Source: an uncultured Lachnospiraceae bacterium (lineage in GTDB: Bacteria; Bacillota; Clostridia; Lachnospirales; Lachnospiraceae). Taken from it: 21,769 nucleotides of DNA. Positions 1 through 8,447 of this stretch are shown piece by piece. How positions within the stretch are numbered: the stretch's first letter is position 1; each line of letters opens with the position of its first letter. A program made the translations under genes and the position numbers. The notes under the pieces were generated by a model. The model did no database searches. It worked only from the letters and a program-made list of their open reading frames with translations, and was not told the DNA's origin. The stretch spans positions 47,599 through 69,367 of the forward strand of contig CAJUJP010000010.1 of assembly GCA_910586615.1 (NCBI GenBank), read 5' to 3'.

Positions 1-2
1 AG

Positions 3-92
3 GAACAGGATAAAGAGAAGGAACAGGATAAAGAGAAGGAACAGGATAAAGAGAAGGAACAGGATAAAGAGAAAGAACGGGATAGGGAGAAG
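3..92 (+). repeat. 18-bp in-frame tandem repeat, five units
   Basis: Units start at 3, 21, 39, 57 and 75, with consensus gaacaggataaagagaag. The first three visible units are identical, the fourth differs at its last base, and the fifth carries several changes. The period is six codons, so gain or loss of units keeps the reading frame. The array may extend left of the window. Confidence 0.9.
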
Positions 93-182
93 AGCGGGGA
101 AGAAAACACCGGTAAAGAAAAGCATCCGGATGCAGAGCACTCTGCCGGTGCGGAAAAAATGCAAGAGAAGACAGGCGCATAA
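3..182 (+). CDS. C-terminal tail of an unknown protein with EQDKEK repeats (5' end outside window)
   Basis: An open frame enters from the left edge and ends at a TAA at 180-182, giving 59 visible residues. The first 30 are five hexapeptide units, four EQDKEK and one degenerate ERDREK. The rest is a charged tail ending KMQEKTGA. No domain is visible, so the function is unknown. Such highly charged runs are usually flexible or helical tails. The stop lies 19 bases before the response regulator start, so the two genes are probably co-transcribed. The other two forward frames are closed within the repeats or give no sensible protein, which supports this frame. An N-terminal part must exist upstream of the window. 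Confidence 0.6.
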   Translation, partial: EQDKEKEQDKEKEQDKEKEQDKEKERDREKSGEENTGKEKHPDAEHSAGAEKMQEKTGA

Positions 183-201
183 GAGCGAAGGGGACGGAGA
201 C

Positions 202-888
202 ATGAAGATACTGGTTGTTGAGGATGACTTGACCTTAAGTGCGGGGATCTGTTTTGAAATGGATTGTAATGACTATCTGACTGTTGCGGCCTATAACTGT
301 AAAAAGGCGACCCGGCTGATTCAAAGCGACCGCTTCGACCTGGTGATACTGGATGTGAATCTGCCGGACGGAAACGGCTTTGATCTGTGCCGTACCATTA
401 AGGACGCACAACCGGAACTGCCGGTTATATTTCTGACCGCAAATGATCTGGAACAGGATATTCTGAACGGCTTTGACCTTGGAGCGGATGATTATGTCAC
501 GAAGCCGTTCAATATGGAGATACTCCTGCGGCGTGTGGAGGTTGCCATCCGGAGAAATCATGGAGCAGAACAGCAGACGGCAGACTGTTGGACTGATGGC
601 TTTCTCACACTGAATTTCAGTACACTTGCTGCAGTCCGCGGAAAGGATAAGATCATCCTTACTTCCAATGAATATAAGCTGCTGAGGGTCTTGATGGAGA
701 ATGCCGGAAATATCCTCACACGGCAGACGCTGTTGGAGCGGCTTTGGGATGTGGATGCCAGCTTTGTTGATGATCATGCGCTGACTGTTGCGGTCAATCG
801 CCTGAGAGGCAAAATTGAAGATGATGACCATACATACATCAAAACAGTACGTGGTATGGGATATGCATGGATGGGGGCGGCGATATGA
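202..888 (+). CDS. OmpR/PhoB-family response regulator (module 1)
   Basis: A two-domain DNA-binding response regulator of 228 residues. The receiver (about 1-115) has the acidic pair D8/D9 (motif VVEDD), phosphoacceptor D51 in ILDVNLPDG, T79 in FLTAND and K101 in TKPF. The C-terminal winged helix (about 130-225) has the usual LTSNEYKLL start and the VRGMGYAW end. The ATG at 202 is chosen over one at 130 because MKILVVEDD is the normal family start, a purine-rich GGGGACGGAG lies just upstream, and the earlier start would run through the tail of the preceding gene. The stop overlaps the kinase start as ATGA. It probably controls the adjacent ABC genes, which is inferred from position. Confidence 0.93.
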   Translation: MKILVVEDDLTLSAGICFEMDCNDYLTVAAYNCKKATRLIQSDRFDLVILDVNLPDGNGFDLCRTIKDAQPELPVIFLTANDLEQDILNGFDLGADDYVTKPFNMEILLRRVEVAIRRNHGAEQQTADCWTDGFLTLNFSTLAAVRGKDKIILTSNEYKLLRVLMENAGNILTRQTLLERLWDVDASFVDDHALTVAVNRLRGKIEDDDHTYIKTVRGMGYAWMGAAI

Positions 889-1904
889 AAGAGACGCACG
901 ATACGGGTTTTTGCAGGAGGATTCTTTTAGGCCTGGCTTTCTGTGCCGGAATGGCGGGAATCTTTTTCCAATGGATCCCCCAGGAATACATACGCGGCTT
1001 TCTCCTGATCTTCTGCGGTGCCGTTATGAGCATAACGATACTCTGGGCGCTCTGGCAGAGCCGGCAGCTTTCAGATTTTTCCAACGATATATGCGAAACG
1101 GTGGATATTCTGATGGAGGGACGGGAACTTAAAAATTTTTCTCTTTATGAAGAAACAGCCGTTTCAAAGGTACAGGAGAAACTGCTGCAATATTATGAGA
1201 AAATGAAAGATGAACAGCAGCAGAGCAGGCAGGACAAGCAGACCATACAGGAACTGGTCAGTGATATATCCCATCAGGTCAAAACACCGACGGCAAATAT
1301 CCGGATGCTTACCGGAATTTTGAGTCAGCACGAATTGTCCAGAGAGAAACAGAATAATTTTCTTGACTTAATGACTGTACAGGTCAATAAACTTGACTTT
1401 CTGATGCAGTCATTGATCAAAATGTCCCGGCTGGAGACCGGGACTTTCGTTTTGCATCCTGAAGAAGCGAGACTGAGTGATACGATTGCGCTGGCCATGA
1501 GCATGATACTGGCAAGAGCCGAAGAGAAAAACATCCGGCTTTCGGCTGACTGTGACAGTAAACTGACCGTCAAGCATGATCCGAAATGGACGGCGGAAGC
1601 CATCGGCAATATTCTCGACAATGCGGTGAAGTATACGCCGGATGGCGGTGCGATCAGTATTTTTGTCCGGCCGTGGCAGTTTTATACCCGTATTGACATA
1701 TGCGATACCGGGATCGGTATTGATGAAGGAAACTATAATGCCATATTTCAACGTTTCTACCGGGCGGAGGAAGTGGCCGCCGGGGAAGGCGTCGGCCTGG
1801 GGTTGTATCTGGCAAGAGGCATCATTACCCGCCAGAACGGATATATTACAGTAAAATCGAAAAAGGGCGAAGGGAGTACTTTTTCCGTGTTCCTGTTAAA
1901 CTGA
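885..1904 (+). CDS. Membrane sensor histidine kinase with a very short extracellular loop (module 1)
   Basis: A 339-residue HPK. Two membrane helices (about 12-29 and 38-57) are separated by only about ten residues (QWIPQEYI), so there is almost no sensing domain outside the cell. This is the layout of intramembrane-sensing kinases such as BceS, which usually sense through a partner ABC transporter. The H box is DISHQVKTP with H130. The N box is NILDNAVKY (N246 region), G1 is DICDTGIGID and G2 is GVGLGLYLAR. A start at 867 is possible, but 885 forms an ATGA overlap with the regulator stop and has GGGGGCGG upstream. The ABC genes downstream are its likely signalling partner or target. Confidence 0.92.
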   Translation: MKETHDTGFCRRILLGLAFCAGMAGIFFQWIPQEYIRGFLLIFCGAVMSITILWALWQSRQLSDFSNDICETVDILMEGRELKNFSLYEETAVSKVQEKLLQYYEKMKDEQQQSRQDKQTIQELVSDISHQVKTPTANIRMLTGILSQHELSREKQNNFLDLMTVQVNKLDFLMQSLIKMSRLETGTFVLHPEEARLSDTIALAMSMILARAEEKNIRLSADCDSKLTVKHDPKWTAEAIGNILDNAVKYTPDGGAISIFVRPWQFYTRIDICDTGIGIDEGNYNAIFQRFYRAEEVAAGEGVGLGLYLARGIITRQNGYITVKSKKGEGSTFSVFLLN

Positions 1905-1953
1905 CGGAAAGGGGTAAAGATGCGCGGAAAGCAGCGCTGAAAAGGAGGGAATC

Positions 1954-2619
1954 ATGGATATCGTGGAAATACGGCACTTGAAAAAATATTTCAGGGATGG
2001 ATCTTTGACAGTCAGAGCGCTGGACGGAATCGACCTGTCTATTGAAAAAGGGAAGTTTACAGCCATTGCAGGCGTGTCAGGTTCCGGGAAAACCACGCTG
2101 TTGAATATGATCGCCGGATTGTACGAGCCCACCGAAGGAACCGTAATCGTTGACGGACTGGATTTGTCAGAGATGAATGAAGAGCAGCTTACGGTATTCA
2201 GACGCAGAAAGATCGGATTTGTTTTTCAGGGATACAATCTGATTCCTGAATTGACGGTCAAAGAAAATATCTTATTTCCCCTTTGCCTCGATGATTCCCG
2301 GCCGGATGGGGCTTATTTTTCCGGCCTTGTTCAGATGTTGGGGCTTGGCCGCTATCTGGATGCCCGCCCGCATATGCTCTCCGGCGGAGCACAGCAGTGT
2401 ACGGCGATCGCGCGGGCGCTGATCACAAAGCCTTCGATTGTCCTGGCCGATGAGCCTACCGGCAGCTTTGATATGAAAACCACACAAAATGTGGCCGGAT
2501 TACTCAAAATGACTGCCGCCGCTTTTCACCAGACGCTGGTTGTAATCACCCATAATCTTGAACTTGCCCAGCTGGCGGACCGGGTAGTCCGGCTGCAGGA
2601 CGGGAAGATCCTGTCATAA
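1954..2619 (+). CDS. ABC transporter ATPase a, MacB/LolD-type, with degenerate signature
   Basis: A 221-residue ATPase of the class that pairs with FtsX-type permeases. Walker A is GVSGSGKT (40-47), the Q loop is Q92, Walker B is IVLADEP with catalytic E168, and the switch histidine is H200, so the hydrolysis residues are present. The signature region is unusual: LSGGAQQCTAIARAL instead of the usual LSGGQQQRVAIARAL (A146, C149, T150), and the D loop reads GSFD instead of GNLD. The start has AAAGGAGGG five bases upstream. It lies 49 bp after the kinase and before a probable terminator, apart from the permease. It is clearly a paralogue of ATPase b. It may be active, may be a heterodimer partner of ATPase b, or may be drifting. 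Confidence 0.9.
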   Translation: MDIVEIRHLKKYFRDGSLTVRALDGIDLSIEKGKFTAIAGVSGSGKTTLLNMIAGLYEPTEGTVIVDGLDLSEMNEEQLTVFRRRKIGFVFQGYNLIPELTVKENILFPLCLDDSRPDGAYFSGLVQMLGLGRYLDARPHMLSGGAQQCTAIARALITKPSIVLADEPTGSFDMKTTQNVAGLLKMTAAAFHQTLVVITHNLELAQLADRVVRLQDGKILS

Positions 2620-2631
2620 AGAAAAATCCAT

Positions 2632-2655
2632 GCGCCTGACATCGGGCGCTTTTTT
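2632..2655 (+). terminator. Probable intrinsic terminator after ATPase a
   Basis: GCGCC (2632-2636) pairs with GGCGC (2645-2649) across an eight-base loop and runs straight into six T. The stem is short but entirely GC. It would separate the RR-HK-ATPase a unit from the permease unit, perhaps only partly. Confidence 0.55.
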
Positions 2656-2695
2656 CTTAGGAAAAGATGACCTGTGGACCTGCTATCCGTTGTTT

Positions 2696-2711
2696 GTCAC
2701 AAATTTGTGAC
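2696..2711. promoter_or_regulatory. Perfect 16-bp palindrome, candidate operator
   Basis: GTCACAAATTTGTGAC is its own reverse complement and lies 70 bp before the permease start, in the gap between terminator and permease. It can be read as five-base arms TCACA/TGTGA around a four-base centre. Inverted repeats with a four-base spacer are known for BceR-type regulators, but the sequence is not theirs, so the binding protein is unknown. The neighbouring response regulator is the first candidate. Confidence 0.5.
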
Positions 2712-2781
2712 GTTTCTGTGCCCCAACTGAGACGTGACCGGGTTATTCTTATCTTCAGAAACAGCCAAGGAGGAACAGGCA

Positions 2782-5367
2782 ATGAATCATATGCTGAGTG
2801 TTCTTGCCGGGCGCAGCCTGCGCACCGGCCGGATGCGGAACCTGATCGCGGTGCTGGCAATTATGCTGACCGCAATTCTATTTACTACCGTTACCACTGT
2901 CGGTACGGGTGCGGCAGAATCCATGATTCTGACGATGCAGATGTTGAAAGGCAGCCGGTCAGACGGTGATTTTCACTACATGACCGCCAGACAGTATGAG
3001 GCTTTGGCGGAAGCTGATTTTATCAGAGAATACGGCCTGCGGATGCCGGTAGGATTCCTTACAAACGCAGCCCGTCATAACATTGAGTTTGACGTGCTGG
3101 ATCCGGTTCAGGCTGATTTGACTTTCTGTATGCCTGTCCACGGAAGTGTTCCCACAGCAGAAAACGAGATTGTCACCTCAGATGCGGCGCTCAGGGATCT
3201 GGGAGTGGAACCGGATGTGGGCGCTGCCGTGTCCATTGCTTTTACTGCCCACGGGCGGGAATATCAACTGGATATGGTGGTGTCAGGGTGGTTTGAAGCC
3301 ACGAATGATCAGATCAGCATGATGTGGGCAGGAACGGCTTTTCGGGATGCCCATCCCGATATTTTTGAGTACACCTATGACCGGGACCGGGATATGGCCG
3401 GCACTTATTATTCTGATTTTACAGCCGTGAGCACGGCAGGACTGCAGGAAAATCTGGATGACTGGGTGCGGAAAATGGGCGGCGATCCGGATGATGCCCA
3501 TTTTCCGGGTCTGTCTGCAACGATAAATACGCAGACCAATCCTGTACTGGATCCGGAGACTCTTCTCCTGGGGGCAGTTATAATCATATTGTTTATTCTG
3601 TGCGGCTATCTGCTGATCTATAATGTGTTTGATATTGCGGTGATGCAGGAGATCCGCCGCTATGGGCTGTACCGTACTGTGGGTATGAGCAGGCGGCAGG
3701 TAAAGCAATTGATCAACCGGCAGGCGCTGCTTCTTTCCTGCATTGGTATTCCACTTGGCCTGTTGACGGGGTATTTTGCCGGCAAAGCGGCGCTGCCTTA
3801 TATCATGAGTATGTTTTCAGCTACCTATGAGAATGTGGCAGTCAATGTTGAGCCGTCCCCGGTAATTTTTGCGGGAGCCGCAGTGCTGGCCGCTTTTACT
3901 GTATTTTTGTCCACAAGAAAGCCGGTCCGGGCAGCGGCAAATATCCCGCCGATCGAGGCTTTCCGCTATGTGGAGTCCGGGGCGGGCAGAAGAACTGTGA
4001 AGAAGCGTACCGCAGCAGCCACTCTGCCCGGGCTGGCGTGGTCCAATCTGGGGCGTAACAAGCGACGTTCCGTTTTTATTGCAGCCTCTTTGATGTTATG
4101 TATTGTCCTGCTTAATTGTGCGGGCATTGCCGCTGACAGCGTGGATATAGAAAAGCAGGTTTCTTACAGCATCCGGACCGACTTTGTGGTAGTAAACGCC
4201 GTGAGTACAAACAGTATGAAAGGGTTTACCCGGCGTGAGCACGGGCTGGATCAGGAAGTGATCGACGCTGTCAATGCGCAGCCGGGCGTAAAGGGAGCTT
4301 CTGCCATTTACAAAAACACACTGGACGACAGCAATGTGACTTATGACTTTCCTGTAGAAGTTGTCCATAGCGGTATAGACGAAACTGCCGGCACGGCCTA
4401 CGGGTTTACCGAAGATGGGATGGCTTTTCATCTGGGCAGTGACGGACGCGCCATCTGTAACGTGTATGGCATGGAAGAAAAGGCTCTTGCCCGCATGAAC
4501 ATTCAGGAAGGAGAGAGGGATGCACATACGCTTTACAGCCAGATGGCAGGAGGTGAGGGGGCACTGCTGGGGGTTGTATCTGATATGGGGTCTTCTGTTT
4601 TGAATCCGGCGTTTGAACTGCTGGACGTGGGTGATATCATTACGGTATATAAAAACGGCGAACCGGTTATGGAGCTGCCTGTGTTAGCAAAAGCCGCCCT
4701 CAACGGAGATGATATGGAAGTCAGATATACGACCAACGGGCCTTATGAAGTCGGAGGGGATGGTCTGTACATCTATCTTCCCACCAGTGTTTATAAGGAG
4801 ATTTACGATGAACCGGTAATTTATAAATATTCTTTTGACGTGGAAGAAGAACAGCAGGCTGTCATGAGTGTTTTTTTGGAGAATTATGTAACAAATGTAA
4901 ATTCAGGCCTGAATTATACTTCTGCTGAAGATGCCCGGAAGGATGCCGCCACAACCAGCACTATGCTCAGATTTGTGGGAGGCTTGATCGGTATTGTGTT
5001 TGGCGCGGCCGGTGTACTGAATCTGGTCAATACCGTCATTACCACTATTCTGGCCCGGCGTCATGAGTTTGCCACTATGCAGAGCATTGGCATGACAGCA
5101 AAGCAGCTGACCCGGATGATGATTTGGGAAAGTGTTTATTATGCTGCCGGGGCGTGCCTTGCCGGCCTGGTTCTGTCTGTGGCGCTTGCGTTTACTGTAG
5201 TAAAGACACTGATCGGTGGAATCTGGTATTTCACTTTTCATTTTACACTTGTTCCGGCCGCGGCCGTGTGTATGGTACTGCTGGCAGTTGCCGCTGTTGT
5301 GCCTGTGGCTGCATTGAAAGTATTTAATCAAGGCAGTATTGTTGAAAAGCTGCGCGTTGCAGAGTGA
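2782..5367 (+). CDS. FtsX-family ABC transporter permease, 8 TM, two extracellular domains (module 1)
   Basis: An 861-residue permease made of two FtsX halves. TM1 (about 21-42) is followed by a large extracellular domain (about 45-255) and TM2-4 (about 261-284, 315-338, 360-376). TM5 (about 430-450) is followed by a second extracellular domain (about 450-725) and TM6-8 (about 730-753, 786-807, 827-846). FtsX signatures follow TM2 and TM6 as RRYGLYRTVGMSRRQ and RRHEFATMQSIGMTAKQ. BceB-type permeases have ten TMs and one large outer domain, so this is the duplicated FtsX type instead. The ATG at 2782 has AAGGAGG at 2767-2773. ATPase b follows with a four-base overlap of frames or 20 bp to its best start. 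The substrate is unknown; export or release from the membrane is the family norm. Confidence 0.92.
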   Translation: MNHMLSVLAGRSLRTGRMRNLIAVLAIMLTAILFTTVTTVGTGAAESMILTMQMLKGSRSDGDFHYMTARQYEALAEADFIREYGLRMPVGFLTNAARHNIEFDVLDPVQADLTFCMPVHGSVPTAENEIVTSDAALRDLGVEPDVGAAVSIAFTAHGREYQLDMVVSGWFEATNDQISMMWAGTAFRDAHPDIFEYTYDRDRDMAGTYYSDFTAVSTAGLQENLDDWVRKMGGDPDDAHFPGLSATINTQTNPVLDPETLLLGAVIIILFILCGYLLIYNVFDIAVMQEIRRYGLYRTVGMSRRQVKQLINRQALLLSCIGIPLGLLTGYFAGKAALPYIMSMFSATYENVAVNVEPSPVIFAGAAVLAAFTVFLSTRKPVRAAANIPPIEAFRYVESGAGRRTVKKRTAAATLPGLAWSNLGRNKRRSVFIAASLMLCIVLLNCAGIAADSVDIEKQVSYSIRTDFVVVNAVSTNSMKGFTRREHGLDQEVIDAVNAQPGVKGASAIYKNTLDDSNVTYDFPVEVVHSGIDETAGTAYGFTEDGMAFHLGSDGRAICNVYGMEEKALARMNIQEGERDAHTLYSQMAGGEGALLGVVSDMGSSVLNPAFELLDVGDIITVYKNGEPVMELPVLAKAALNGDDMEVRYTTNGPYEVGGDGLYIYLPTSVYKEIYDEPVIYKYSFDVEEEQQAVMSVFLENYVTNVNSGLNYTSAEDARKDAATTSTMLRFVGGLIGIVFGAAGVLNLVNTVITTILARRHEFATMQSIGMTAKQLTRMMIWESVYYAAGACLAGLVLSVALAFTVVKTLIGGIWYFTFHFTLVPAAAVCMVLLAVAAVVPVAALKVFNQGSIVEKLRVAE

Positions 5368-5387
5368 TCAGACAGGAGGATTTGAGG

Positions 5388-6062
5388 ATGAGTACAGACA
5401 TTATTTTACAGGCGAAAGGTTTGAAAAAATATTATGGAAAGGGCGAGACAGTGGTTCACGCTCTGGATGGCGTTGATCTGGAAATAGAGGCGGGAAAGTT
5501 TGTTGCCATTGTCGGGACTTCCGGTTCCGGCAAATCAACTCTGTTAAATATGCTGGGCGGTCTTGATACGCCCACATCGGGGAAGGTAACTGTGGGCGGT
5601 ACGGAACTGTCTGCATTGAAAGAGGAACAGCTTACAGTGTTCCGCCGCCGTCGGATTGGCTTCATATTTCAGAATTACAACCTGATTCCGACTCTGAATG
5701 TATGGGAAAACATTGTTTTCCCCCTTTCAATGGATGGACAGAAACCGGATAAAAAGTTTGTCGGGGAAATTGTCAGGATGCTGGGACTGGAACAGAAAAT
5801 CCAGAGCCTGCCAAACAATATTTCCGGCGGGCAGCAGCAGCGTGTGGCTATTGCCCGGGCTCTTGCATCCAAGCCTGACATTGTGCTGGCAGACGAGCCC
5901 ACCGGAAACCTGGACACGAAAACCAGCGACAATGTGATCGGCCTGCTGCACACAACGAGCCGCAAATTTCATCAGACGATTATTATGATTACACACAACC
6001 CGGAGATTGCGCAGCTGACCGATCAGACAATCCGGATCGAGGACGGCAGGATCGTAAGCTGA
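5388..6062 (+). CDS. ABC transporter ATPase b, MacB/LolD-type (module 1)
   Basis: A 224-residue ATPase with all canonical motifs: Walker A GTSGSGKS (43-50), Q95, signature ISGGQQQRVAIARAL (from 145), Walker B IVLADEP with E170, D loop GNLD and switch H203. It is the likely energiser of the permease just upstream. The ATG at 5388 is chosen because AGGAGG (5374-5379) lies eight bases before it; a GTG at 5364 overlaps the permease stop but has no such site. It resembles ATPase a over its whole length, including LTVFRRR and YNLIP, which suggests duplication within the module. Its TGA ends at 6062, directly against the stop codon of the minus-strand permease. Confidence 0.94.
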   Translation: MSTDIILQAKGLKKYYGKGETVVHALDGVDLEIEAGKFVAIVGTSGSGKSTLLNMLGGLDTPTSGKVTVGGTELSALKEEQLTVFRRRRIGFIFQNYNLIPTLNVWENIVFPLSMDGQKPDKKFVGEIVRMLGLEQKIQSLPNNISGGQQQRVAIARALASKPDIVLADEPTGNLDTKTSDNVIGLLHTTSRKFHQTIIMITHNPEIAQLTDQTIRIEDGRIVS

Positions 6063-8447
6063 CTATGAATTGATGCCTGCATGCAACGTGTCTACGATCG
6101 ACATCGTGTGGATCTTTCTGACAGGGCCGCGGATCGCCAGGATCACGGAGAGGATCATGATCCCCGTGATGATTCCCAGTTCGGCAAGGGGTATGCTCCA
6201 CGGTTCGCCCCAGCGGCCGGTAACCAGAAGTTCAAATAATTTACTGTTGAGAAGCAGTCCCAGGAGCACGCCGCAGATACCGCCTGTAACGGCATAGGCT
6301 GACGTCTCGGCGATGATCATTCTGGTGAGCTGTCTGTCGCTTAATCCGATGGCACGCAGACAGCCGTACTGTTTCATCCGGGCTTCCACACTCATGGCGA
6401 CACAGTTGATAATGTTGCAGATGGTCACCAGAGCGATCAGAACCAGAAAGCCGTAGATAAATAATTTGAAGGCGTAATTGGCGCCCAGTATGCTCTGCTT
6501 GTCAAGACGCTGGTCGGAAAATGTGTGATCTGATCCGGCGAGCGCGCGTATCCCCTCTACGTCGTCATCAGTGGCCTTTCGGTTCAGCTGTATGTCGATG
6601 ATGGTATAGTCTCCGGCACCGGTCAGCTGTGTGAAGGTGTCCTCCGAACAGATGATGATATTGCCTGTGGCCGTGTTGAAAGGGCATTCTGATACGGCGC
6701 CGGTGATCGTTATTTCCGCGGGCTGTCCGGCTATCGTGAGCGTCACGGTATCACCGGTCTGTATGGTGCTGTGGTTGTTGTATTGGGCAGCCGTTACGAT
6801 CAGAGCGGTGCCGGCTTGTGTCTGCACATCTTTGAGAGATCCATCGACCAGATATTTTTCTGCCCACGCAAACTGTTTCGCCTCATAGGAAATCAGCATG
6901 ACAGTATGTTCCTGACCGTTTACCGCGGCGGGAAGATCGTAGGCGAACATTCTTCCGTAGGCTCTTTTGACTGCGGGATGTTCCTGCAGGGCGGACAACA
7001 GGGAACGGTCTACCGAACAGGTATTGTCCGTGCTGACAATGGAAATGTCCGGCGACCAGGGGCTGAGCGCCTTGATGGCGTGTTTCATAAAGTCCACGGT
7101 GGTGGAGAAGGACAAAAAGAGGATGATACTCAGCGCAAAGGAACTGACCACCAGCAGAAAATTCTTGCGGCCTGCCATGGCATGGTGTATGCCCAGCGCC
7201 GTATCCACTTTACAGAGGGCGGTACTGGCGGCTCTGCGCACGGGTGCGGACCGGACGGCACCGCCGGTTACTGCCGTCAGCGGCGAGACTCTGGCAGCTT
7301 TTCTGGCAGGCGCGCGGGAGGCCAGCAGTACGGTCAGGATACCGATGACTATACCCGAGACTATGCCGGGCAGGCTGACTGCAAAGGCCGGCATATCGGC
7401 AAAATACATCGGACTCAGGGCGCGAAGAACGGCGCACAGAACCCAGACGACGATCATGCCGGCGATGATGCTGGCGGGCATGGCGCAGGTGCACAGGGAA
7501 ATCGCTTCTCTGTATACAAGCCGCATGATCTGCTTCGGTGTGGCACCCACACAGCGCAGCATACCGAAAAACTCTGTCCGCCCGGCGATGTTGCTGTTTA
7601 GGCTGCTGGCAATCATCAGGATACCGGCGGTCAGGACCAGCACGGATAGAATGGCGGCAGCAGAATAGATCACCATCATAAACTGATTGCCTTCATCGCT
7701 TTGCCCCAGAAGTCCCAGCAGCATGGCCTGTTCCCCCACCTGATCGTCCGGCAGGTGAAACTGTGTCTTAATATCGTTTATAGTGCCGCGGATATTCCGG
7801 TGGCTGCGGAATTGAATCAGGAAAAGACTGCTATAATCGTCAGGCGTACCATTTTCCACACCGGGATAAAAAGTGCGGAATCCGGACGTGTTCATGAATA
7901 CGCCGTAGATGTCTTTGCTTAAGACCATGGGGAGATCGGCGGCAAAGGCGGATATGGTATAGGGATGTCCGGTTCCGTTTCCGTCGCGGATGACAAGGGT
8001 GTCTCCCAGGGTAAGTCCCAGTTCTTTTTTTACATTCCCGCTTACCAGTATTTCATCCGCTGTCTTCGGAAAAGCTCCTTCCGCGATGGTATCGGGGTAG
8101 ATCTGTGTCAGGTAGGATTCGTCGGCGCCGCAGATGACCACGTCTTTATCGTCGATGGTGTACCCCTGATCCAGTCTGTAATTCAAGGTGCCGTAGCAGG
8201 AGATCGCTTTGACCTCAGGGCGTGCGCCGATCAGAGCGGCTTCTTCATCGCTGATCCGGCTTACAGCGATATGCCAGTTGCCGTCCTCCCGCTTTGTTTT
8301 GAGGATCATGCTCCGGATATACATATCCGCCATGCCGAAGATGGTCGTCACGAGAAAGACTGACAGGAAAATACAAAAGACTGACATGCGGTTCTGTTTC
8401 CTGTGTGCCTTTGTATAGAGCGGAACGAGTTCAAGATAATTTTTCAT
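6063..8447 (-). CDS. FtsX-family ABC transporter permease, 8 TM, two extracellular domains (module 2)
   Basis: A 794-residue permease with the same plan as that of module 1: TM1 (about 21-42), outer domain (about 45-250), TM2-4 (about 256-280, 312-338, 356-374), TM5 (about 425-448), second outer domain (about 450-655), then TM6-8 (about 659-684, 714-736, 752-770). FtsX signatures GRTEFFGMLRCVGATPKQ and RMKQYGCLRAIGLSDRQ follow TM2 and TM6. The start at 8447 has GGGAGGGA upstream and overlaps the end of the ATPase by 17 bp; an earlier in-frame start at 8474 has no better site. It is translationally coupled to the ATPase. The substrate is unknown. Confidence 0.92.
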   Translation of the reverse strand: MKNYLELVPLYTKAHRKQNRMSVFCIFLSVFLVTTIFGMADMYIRSMILKTKREDGNWHIAVSRISDEEAALIGARPEVKAISCYGTLNYRLDQGYTIDDKDVVICGADESYLTQIYPDTIAEGAFPKTADEILVSGNVKKELGLTLGDTLVIRDGNGTGHPYTISAFAADLPMVLSKDIYGVFMNTSGFRTFYPGVENGTPDDYSSLFLIQFRSHRNIRGTINDIKTQFHLPDDQVGEQAMLLGLLGQSDEGNQFMMVIYSAAAILSVLVLTAGILMIASSLNSNIAGRTEFFGMLRCVGATPKQIMRLVYREAISLCTCAMPASIIAGMIVVWVLCAVLRALSPMYFADMPAFAVSLPGIVSGIVIGILTVLLASRAPARKAARVSPLTAVTGGAVRSAPVRRAASTALCKVDTALGIHHAMAGRKNFLLVVSSFALSIILFLSFSTTVDFMKHAIKALSPWSPDISIVSTDNTCSVDRSLLSALQEHPAVKRAYGRMFAYDLPAAVNGQEHTVMLISYEAKQFAWAEKYLVDGSLKDVQTQAGTALIVTAAQYNNHSTIQTGDTVTLTIAGQPAEITITGAVSECPFNTATGNIIICSEDTFTQLTGAGDYTIIDIQLNRKATDDDVEGIRALAGSDHTFSDQRLDKQSILGANYAFKLFIYGFLVLIALVTICNIINCVAMSVEARMKQYGCLRAIGLSDRQLTRMIIAETSAYAVTGGICGVLLGLLLNSKLFELLVTGRWGEPWSIPLAELGIITGIMILSVILAIRGPVRKIHTMSIVDTLHAGINS

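Noticed and set aside
1920..1940. Six-codon open frame MRGKQR with a purine-rich site between the kinase and ATPase a
   Set aside because: Too short to separate from chance; no hairpins of an attenuator around it.
6771..7668. Long plus-strand open frames opposite the module 2 permease
   Set aside because: They are antisense shadows of a clear FtsX permease, with low-complexity G/H/R-rich translations and no ribosome binding sites.
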